A stretch of DNA of 32,653 nt. Origin: an uncultured Gammaproteobacteria bacterium (GTDB lineage: Bacteria > Pseudomonadota > Gammaproteobacteria > Enterobacterales > Psychrobiaceae). The stretch lies in contig CAJXRU010000035.1 in the NCBI GenBank assembly GCA_913060565.1, forward strand, positions 1 through 32,653, in the 5' to 3' direction. A program made the position numbers and the translations under genes. Each line of letters opens with the position of its first letter. Within the stretch, counting starts at the first letter, position 1. Shown piece after piece: positions 26,765 through 32,653 of the stretch. Below the pieces are notes generated by a model. The model worked only from the letters and a program-made list of their open reading frames with translations, made no database searches and was not told the origin of the DNA.

Positions 26765-28381
26765 TTACTTCGTCTCATTGTTCTCAAATAATTCGATTAA
26801 GGCATCGACGGCTAATAAGCCACACATCCGGTGTTTTACTGTTCCTGCGAGCCATGGACTACGAGTCACATCGGTTCGCCATTTTATTTCATCGTGCGAT
26901 AACGTGGTGCTATCAATAAGTCTATTACACTCTAAGCCCCAATTACTATCACCTATTACAATAATATACTGATAATTTGGTGAATATTCTAGTGACGTCC
27001 CATATTTTTCAGGCATCAAGTAACGTGCAGTATCGATAACATTAAGCTGCTCATCGCGCTCAATTTGAACGCCGCTAAACCAATTTGGTTTACCAATTAA
27101 TTTAGTCAGAGATTTTCTGCGATAAATGCCTTTAAGTTTTACTAACGGAACTGAAAAAGTCTGCCCCATGACTTCAAAAAATAGTGCAGGAAAACCTTCT
27201 TCTAGTTCATTCATTGCTGTATTGACGTGCAATGGTCCCGTAGCAGGGAGAGTTGTTTGCTCTGAAGCGCTTTCAACATCCGGTTTTTCCGGCTCAATAA
27301 CCTCTTCTATAATAGGTGCCGACTCTGCAATGACTGACTTTACATCAATCTCATCAATTACAGAGGGCTCTTCAATAACTTCGGCGTCTGGTTCAGGAGA
27401 GATTTCATTCAATAGTGAAGGATCTATCAATTCAGGAGCAACATCGATTTGCGGTGCGACATCACCAACTTTCTCTAACAACTTTGCCAGTGGTTGAGAT
27501 TCAACAGCGCTATTCTTAGGTTCATCTAACAGCACATCAAAGAAATCTTTGACAGCTTGCGAGGAACGGCTTTCCATTAATTTTTTTTCGTCCAAAGCTC
27601 TATTACCGGTGTAATCTTCTTCTAAGAGTGAATCTAATAACAATCCATATGCAACAACACCTCTGCTTCGCGGCGCAAATTGTGGCAATGGTAAATGACG
27701 TTCACTCGCATCTCTAAATTTTGTATCGACGGGAATGACCTTATCCCAAACTCGATGTTCAAATGTTTCTTTCATAGTTTCTAACGACTGCGCACTCGCC
27801 TTTGTTCGGCGATCATACATAGTAGGCACAATTATATAATTATACGGCGTTTTATTAGAACGTTGCATGATGAGTAAGGTTTTCACCATGCGCTCCAGCC
27901 CTTTAAAGGCTAGATATTCCGTTTGCACTGGCACAATGACTTTGCTACTACATGCCAATGCATTCACCATAAGCACGCCAAGTACTGGAGAGCAATCAAC
28001 AATCACATGATCATAATCAGCCGTAACACCAGCCAAAATACGCTTAAGTATTAGACCCATCCCTTCTTTGTGGCCTAATTCACGATCTAGGGTTGCAAGC
28101 GCCATTGATGAGGGAATTAAATCTATTTCTTCAACATTGGTTTTTTGAATCACGCGCTGCGTTAATCGGTCGATAAATTTATCTGGGCAAGTAAACAAAT
28201 CGTACAGTGAATATTCTAACTCATCACAATCGACACCTAATGAAAAACCCATTGAAGAATGGGGATCGATATCAACCAACAATACACGTTTTTTACGACG
28301 CGCTAAAATTCCCGCTAAGGTTAAAGCGGTTGTCGTTTTACCCACGCCACCTTTTTGGTTAGCAATGCTCCAAACTTTCAC
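26765..28381 (-). CDS. Fused ParA-type ATPase and CheW-like protein (ParC-ParP-like)
   Basis: One uninterrupted 538-residue frame. Residues 1-255 are a ParA/MinD-family ATPase with deviant Walker [10 protein letters not shown] (signature lysine K10, K15), [16 protein letters not shown], and [14 protein letters not shown]. Residues about 260-382 are an acidic, Pro/Glu/Ile-rich low-complexity linker. Residues about 383-538 are a CheW-like domain ([25 protein letters not shown] to [13 protein letters not shown]). In Vibrio and Pseudomonas the same place is held by two genes: a ParA-like ATPase (ParC) and a protein with a proline-rich region and CheW-like AIF domain (ParP), which place chemotaxis arrays at the pole. 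Here they appear joined. The start is GTG at 28381 with an AGGAG site overlapping the motD stop region. Confidence 0.92.
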   Translation of the reverse strand: MKVWSIANQKGGVGKTTTALTLAGILARRKKRVLLVDIDPHSSMGFSLGVDCDELEYSLYDLFTCPDKFIDRLTQRVIQKTNVEEIDLIPSSMALATLDRELGHKEGMGLILKRILAGVTADYDHVIVDCSPVLGVLMVNALACSSKVIVPVQTEYLAFKGLERMVKTLLIMQRSNKTPYNYIIVPTMYDRRTKASAQSLETMKETFEHRVWDKVIPVDTKFRDASERHLPLPQFAPRSRGVVAYGLLLDSLLEEDYTGNRALDEKKLMESRSSQAVKDFFDVLLDEPKNSAVESQPLAKLLEKVGDVAPQIDVAPELIDPSLLNEISPEPDAEVIEEPSVIDEIDVKSVIAESAPIIEEVIEPEKPDVESASEQTTLPATGPLHVNTAMNELEEGFPALFFEVMGQTFSVPLVKLKGIYRRKSLTKLIGKPNWFSGVQIERDEQLNVIDTARYLMPEKYGTSLEYSPNYQYIIVIGDSNWGLECNRLIDSTTLSHDEIKWRTDVTRSPWLAGTVKHRMCGLLAVDALIELFENNETK

Positions 28382-28384
28382 ACG

Positions 28385-29344
28385 TTACTCCTGTTTACGG
28401 GTGGTGATTCGTAATCCACCATTTGGCAATTCAATAACTTGTATCTCTTTGCTATCTTCAATAGGCCCAACGTCTTTAAGTGGCAGAGCCTCAGCCACAT
28501 CTTGCGTAACAGGTCGTGGTTTTACCCAGCCAAATTTACTAATCGCGATTACCACTCGTCTGTTTTGAGCACGAGTTTGCGCGTTACTATTGTCTACCTT
28601 TGGACGATATTGCCCATAGGCTTCGATCGCTAAGCGTTCAGGTTCAATGTCAAGTTGCTGTAATTCTTGAACAATTGCACTAGCTCGTGCTGATGATAGC
28701 TGCCAATTAGATTGAAATTGTTCATTACTAATCGATTGATCATCCGTATACCCACGCACATGTACATAGTTATTTGCTGGTGCAATGGTTCCAATTACTT
28801 GCTTTAAAACAGCCTTAGTTGCACTACGAGTCACTGCACTACCACTATCAAAAAGCAGTCCACTACGAAACTCAATCGTTAGCCAGTTATCATCTTGCTC
28901 TATCTGGGCGTAACCTTTTTCGACGACCTCAAGAAGGTCCTGTGCCAATTTTTCTTTCATTGATGAAAACGGGGTACCCAGCTGTTTCACATCTGGATTC
29001 ACCAACTGGCTGTCACCCGGCACAGGTTCGGTTCCAACCTCATCCAACAGGCCTTTATTGAAATCTTTAAGTTCTGATAATTTATCGCCTGATGTCAACG
29101 GCGTATCACTACTGTTTTGCTCAACCTTTCCTAATCCACCCTGCTCTTTTTTACCGGCTAAGTGAAAAATCTCTCCTAAGCTATTTGATAAAATGGCATG
29201 TTTTTCTTCTTTGATTAAAGCAAACGCGTAAAGCACAACAAATAATGCAAATAATAAGGTCATATAATCGGCGTATGAAACTAGCCATCGCTCTAGATGG
29301 CTATCTTCTTGCACTACATTCTGTGCTCGTCGACTATTGAGCAT
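28385..29344 (-). CDS. motD: Flagellar motor stator protein, MotB/MotD type
   Basis: A MotB-family stator protein, 319 residues from the ATG at 29344, which has AAGG upstream; an ATG six codons earlier is weaker. One membrane helix carries the proton/ion-binding aspartate (WLVSYADYMTLLFALFVV, D26). A long plug/linker follows, then the OmpA-like peptidoglycan-binding domain (FDSGSAVTRSA, VHVRGYTDD, NWQLSSARASAIVQEL, YGQYRP, NRRVVIAI). A C-terminal extension of about 50 residues follows that domain. Start and motC stop overlap (ATGCTCAATAG). Position after cheB and motC is as in Pseudomonas, hence the symbol; which ion it uses is not decided. Confidence 0.93.
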   Translation of the reverse strand: MLNSRRAQNVVQEDSHLERWLVSYADYMTLLFALFVVLYAFALIKEEKHAILSNSLGEIFHLAGKKEQGGLGKVEQNSSDTPLTSGDKLSELKDFNKGLLDEVGTEPVPGDSQLVNPDVKQLGTPFSSMKEKLAQDLLEVVEKGYAQIEQDDNWLTIEFRSGLLFDSGSAVTRSATKAVLKQVIGTIAPANNYVHVRGYTDDQSISNEQFQSNWQLSSARASAIVQELQQLDIEPERLAIEAYGQYRPKVDNSNAQTRAQNRRVVIAISKFGWVKPRPVTQDVAEALPLKDVGPIEDSKEIQVIELPNGGLRITTRKQE

Positions 29345-30086
29345 AGGCGACCTTATAGGCATCTAAACGACGACTGATATGTTGAGGATTTTCACCTCGG
29401 TGAATCATTAACGTACCCTCAAGCACCATTTCGTAATACAGCGTGTTTTGAAAAATAATATGACGTAATTTGTAATGAATAGGTAGGTAAATAAGGTTAG
29501 CGAATCCCACACCATAAATCGTTGCAACAAACGCCGTTGCAATACCGCCCCCTAACGCATCAGGTTGATCAAGATATTGCATCGATTGAATCAGACCTAA
29601 GACAGCGCCTAAGATTCCAAGTGTTGGGCTATATCCCCCCATTGACTCATACACCTTGGCACTATGACCAAATTCATCCCGCTGGAAATAAATTTGAGTT
29701 TCCATCGTTTCTTGCAACACTTCAGGCGAAGAGCCGTCAATCAACATCATTAAACATTGGCGAACAATAGGGTCTTCTTCTTGCTCTAACTGATTTTCTA
29801 ATGGTAAAAATCCGTCACTTCGTGAGATATTACACCACTTAACTAACGTATCTATCCGCGTTTGAATATCAAATCGTGGCGGAAACAAGACCCATTTAAG
29901 CAATATAAAACTACGTGTAAAAATGTGCCACGGTGTCTGAATCATTACAGCCGCAAGCGTTCCGACTACAACAATTAGCAGCGCAGGGCCGTTATATAAG
30001 GCGATTAACGAGCCGCCCTCGAGTACTTGACCACCGATAATTGCGACCAGCGCTAATAAAAGACCAAATAGACTCAGTCTATCCAT
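29334..30086 (-). CDS. motC: Flagellar motor stator protein, MotA/MotC type
   Basis: A 250-residue MotA-family protein with four membrane helices: about 5-25 and 31-52, then 150-170 and 185-205. The cytoplasmic loop between helices two and three has the usual charged region. Signatures are GGSLIALYNGPALLIVVVGTLAAVMIQTP near the N-terminus and ESMGGYSPTLGILGAVLGLIQSM followed by GGGIATAFVATIYGVGFANLIYLP. With the MotD-type partner it forms the ion-conducting stator around the polar flagellum. Its ATG overlaps the cheB stop by 8 bases, indicating translational coupling. Named motC by gene order as in Pseudomonas. Confidence 0.94.
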   Translation of the reverse strand: MDRLSLFGLLLALVAIIGGQVLEGGSLIALYNGPALLIVVVGTLAAVMIQTPWHIFTRSFILLKWVLFPPRFDIQTRIDTLVKWCNISRSDGFLPLENQLEQEEDPIVRQCLMMLIDGSSPEVLQETMETQIYFQRDEFGHSAKVYESMGGYSPTLGILGAVLGLIQSMQYLDQPDALGGGIATAFVATIYGVGFANLIYLPIHYKLRHIIFQNTLYYEMVLEGTLMIHRGENPQHISRRLDAYKVAYAQ

Positions 30087-31245
30087 GAGTCATCTCTTTA
30101 ACGATAGATTCACCAATAACATCAATTGGCATCACTTTATCGGTTAATCCCGCTTTTTTTACCGCTTGTGGCATTCCATAAACAACGGATGTCGCTTCAT
30201 CTTGAGCCCACACGGTTGCACCGCGTGTCTTTAACATTTTAGCACCGTCACAACCATCTGCGCCCATACCCGTTAACACGACGGTTAATGTATTTCCGTC
30301 ATTAAATTTCGACACTGTTGCAAAAGTGACATCTGCACAAGGCTTATAATTCAAATCACTCGGGCCAGGCACAACTTTAAGTCTGTTGCCTCGTTCAAGT
30401 AACATTTGCATGCCACCGGGTGCCAGATAAGCTTGCCCAGGACGAATGACATCACCATTTTTAGCTTCTTGGACACCAATATTACAAAGTCGATTTAAAC
30501 GCTCAGCAAAGGCACCGGTAAATGCAGCAGGCATATGCTGTACAAGTAAGATAGGGTACGGAAAGTTAGCAGGGAGTTTACTAAGTACAGACTGTAATGC
30601 AACAGGGCCGCCGGTAGACGATGCAATAGCAAGTAAGGAATATTTTTTACCACTAGCACTACTAACGCCAGAAGCTCGAACAGGTGTAGTACGCTCGGGA
30701 ACAGCAGTAGCTCGTTTGATAACTTGAGTTTGATTAGCTAGCGGCGCGCCGCGAGATCGACTTGCGGTCGTTGCGGTATTACGATCTAATCTACGAGAAG
30801 AGGAAGGCGCAGTAGATGTTGTTGTAAATGATGCGCGTCTTGCAACACTACGCCCGCCTAACGCTTTAATTGCAGTTGTAATTCGCTCTGTCGCAACCTT
30901 TCCTGACCCTGCTATCTCTTCAAATTTCTTAGGTAAGAAATCTGCGGCACCAGCGTCTAATGCATCAAGGGTCGCTTTAGCGCCTTCATGAGTCAACGAT
31001 GAAAACATCAAAATAGGCATCGCCTGCTTTGCCATAATTTCGCGCGTTGCATCAATGCCATTCTTGATGGGCATTTCGATGTCCATCATTACAACGTCTG
31101 GTTTTAATGACAGTGCTTTTTCAACACCTTCTTGACCATTTTTTGCATAATCAATGACTTCCATCCCTTGCGCTTTCGTGATGATATCACCAATACAACG
31201 TCTAAAAAAATGAGAGTCATCAACAATTAATACCTTAATACTCAT
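30079..31245 (-). CDS. cheB: Chemotaxis protein-glutamate methylesterase CheB
   Basis: A 388-residue CheB. The receiver domain (1-125) has D9, D10 and phospho-acceptor D55 (VVMMDIEMP) plus the conserved Lys in PKKFEE. A Ser/Thr/Arg-rich linker (about 135-195) is longer than in E. coli CheB. The methylesterase domain has the catalytic serine in SSTGGP, the histidine in VQHMPAAFTGAFAERL, and the aspartate in LTGMGADGCDGAK. It removes methyl groups from receptors when phosphorylated by CheA, giving adaptation. The ATG at 31245 follows AGGAGG; it starts 39 bases after the cheA stop and overlaps motC at its end. Confidence 0.97.
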   Translation of the reverse strand: MSIKVLIVDDSHFFRRCIGDIITKAQGMEVIDYAKNGQEGVEKALSLKPDVVMMDIEMPIKNGIDATREIMAKQAMPILMFSSLTHEGAKATLDALDAGAADFLPKKFEEIAGSGKVATERITTAIKALGGRSVARRASFTTTSTAPSSSRRLDRNTATTASRSRGAPLANQTQVIKRATAVPERTTPVRASGVSSASGKKYSLLAIASSTGGPVALQSVLSKLPANFPYPILLVQHMPAAFTGAFAERLNRLCNIGVQEAKNGDVIRPGQAYLAPGGMQMLLERGNRLKVVPGPSDLNYKPCADVTFATVSKFNDGNTLTVVLTGMGADGCDGAKMLKTRGATVWAQDEATSVVYGMPQAVKKAGLTDKVMPIDVIGESIVKEMTHG

Positions 31246-31284
31246 TTAAGGTAATTCCTCCTACCAAGGGCACTTGCTTTCTAC

Positions 31285-32602
31285 TTAAGCGTATCGCTTA
31301 AGTAGATTTCCAATATCGACAATCAATGCAATGCTACCATCACTGGTAATAGTTGCCCCAGATATGCCTGGTGTACCGTGTAATAATGCGCCTAATGGCT
31401 TAATAACAACTTCTTCTTGGCCAATGAGTCCATCGACAACAAAACCAACAGTTTGCGGTCCTATTTGCACAATAACAACATGACCTTCAGTGCGATCTTT
31501 ACCCGGAATGTAATCTTTACTGAGCCATTCATCTAAATAAAATAATGGAATGGCGCGATTGCGCACTGAAATTGTTTTACGTCCATCGACGATATTTGTT
31601 TTAGTTAAATCAAGATTAAAAATTTCATTAACCGCAGCCAATGGCAACGCAAAGATCTGTTGGCCTAGCTGAACCATTAACGTCGGCATGATTGCGAGTG
31701 TTAACGGTACGGTAATATTAAGCACCGTACCAACGCCCTTTTCTGACGAAATTTTCACCGTACCGTTAAGTTGAGTAATCTTAGTTTTAACAACGTCCAT
31801 GCCTACACCACGACCTGAAATATCAGATATCTCAGTCTTAGTAGAGAAGCCTGGCGCAAAAATTAATTCATAAGCATCCTCGTCGCTCATTCGCGCCGCA
31901 GTTTCTTCATCAAGAACACCGCGAGAAATGGCGATACTTTTAAGTTTATCAGCATCCATACCGGCACCGTCGTCTTTAATAGACAACAGAATATGATCGC
32001 CCTCTTGCGACGCTGACAAAATAACAGTTCCGTTACGAGGTTTACCTGCTGCTTCTCGGTCATCAGGCATTTCAATACCGTGATCAACTGAGTTACGTAC
32101 TAAATGCACCAATGGGTCTGCGAGGGCCTCTACCAAATTCTTATCTAAATCGGTATCTTCACCTTCCATTGTTAACGTGATGTCTTTTTTAAGGCTTCGA
32201 GCCATATCACGAACAACACGTGGGAATCGACCAAATACTTTCTTGATTGGCTGCATTCGCGTTTTCATTACAGAGCCTTGAAGATCAGCTGTAACATTGT
32301 CTAAATTAGCAACCGCCTTAGACATTTCTTCATCGCCACTAGTTAGTCCTAAACTAACTAATCGGTTACGAACTAATACGAGTTCACCGACCATATTCAT
32401 AATATCGTCAAGGCGCGCTGTATCAACACGAACAGTTGTTTCGGCTTGCGCAGCCGGTGCGGCAGCTTTCTTAGAAGATGCAGCTTTATTAGCTTCGTTG
32501 GCTTTTGCTGGAACCGCAGCTGCTTTTTTAGGTGCAGCTTTAGGTGTCGATACTTTATTTTTTACTGGTGGGGCTTTCTTTGCCTCAGGAGCAGGCTTTG
32601 CG
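31285..32602 (-). CDS. cheA: Chemotaxis histidine kinase CheA, 5'-truncated at contig end
   Basis: About 439 C-terminal residues of CheA. An Ala/Lys/Pro-rich linker of about 60 residues precedes the P3 dimerisation helices (DDIMNMVGELVLVRNRL), the P4 kinase domain (N-box LVRNSVDHGIEMP, DDGAGMD, FAPGFSTK, GRGVGMDVVKTK) and the CheW-like P5 domain (PLTLAIMPTLMVQLGQQIFALPLAAVNEI to IALIVDIGNLL). The P1 domain with the phosphorylated histidine and the P2 domain are missing because the contig ends. The apparent start MCIRDS at 32619 is encoded by Nextera adapter and is not real; genuine sequence stops at about 32602. Confidence 0.96.
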
Positions 32603-32653
32603 CTGTCTCTTATACACATCTGACGCTGCCGACGAAGAGGATAGTGTAGATCT
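32603..32653. other. Illumina Nextera adapter contamination
   Basis: 32603-32621 is the 19-base Tn5 mosaic end in the orientation found at the end of Nextera reads. 32622-32635 is the rest of the Nextera read-1 adapter. 32636-32643 (AGAGGATA) is the reverse complement of index TATCCTCT, which I recall as i5 index 503, and 32644-32653 is the start of the P5 oligonucleotide. None of this is genomic. Confidence 0.98.

Noticed and set aside
32603-32621. Tn5/IS50 mosaic end suggesting a natural transposon
   Set aside because: It is followed directly by the Nextera adapter, an index and P5 sequence, so it is library-preparation sequence.
32446-32649. Plus-strand frame ending VSYTHLTLPTKRIV
   Set aside because: It is antisense to cheA and its last part is translated adapter.

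Overview
The window is chromosomal DNA of a marine-type gammaproteobacterium, most likely in Alteromonadales (Colwellia/Thalassotalea-like). The reasons are low-to-moderate GC, an Escherichia-like queA-tgt-yajC-secD-secF block, a polar-flagellum chemotaxis cluster in the Pseudomonas/Vibrio order, and several PAS/GGDEF/EAL and sigma54-type regulators. The assignment rests on gene content and protein resemblance recalled from memory, not on a search. The last 51 bases (32603-32653) are not genomic: they are Illumina Nextera adapter plus an i5 index, so the true contig ends inside cheA at about 32602.

Layout. 1-3329 (minus): the N-terminal part of a TonB-dependent receptor running off the left edge, an unrecognised membrane protein, and a periplasmic family-3 solute-binding protein. 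3534-10944 (minus): an apparent six-gene unit made of a membrane-fusion adaptor, an ABC ATPase, two MacB/FtsX-type permeases, an NtrC-type response regulator and an NtrY-like histidine kinase. Upstream of the adaptor gene lie a partial sigma54 promoter match and three helically phased CGAACA repeats, suggesting that the regulator controls the exporter. 11137-11607 (minus): an ElaA-like acetyltransferase. 11853-17670 (plus): a concentrative nucleoside transporter, then a large CHASE-PAS-GAF-PAS-GGDEF-EAL protein whose two c-di-GMP domains both look degenerate, followed closely by a tiny lipoprotein and a PqiA-domain membrane protein.

17681-25578 (minus): maiA and tyrR (tyrR has a near-consensus TyrR box just upstream, implying autoregulation), a strong intrinsic terminator after secF, then secF, secD, yajC, tgt and queA (protein export and queuosine tRNA modification). 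25819-32602 (minus): the 3' part of a flagellar chemotaxis operon, in transcription order cheA (5'-truncated), cheB, motC-like, motD-like, a fused ParA-ATPase/CheW-like protein (apparently ParC joined to ParP), cheW and a DUF2802 protein.

Most noteworthy are the ParC-ParP-like fusion, the GGDEF/EAL protein that looks like a c-di-GMP receptor rather than an enzyme (GSDQF and EVL motifs, I-site RxxD retained), the candidate regulatory architecture in front of the ABC exporter operon, and the TyrR box. No tRNA, rRNA, CRISPR array, insertion sequence or prophage was seen. No gene-free stretch exceeds about 260 bases.
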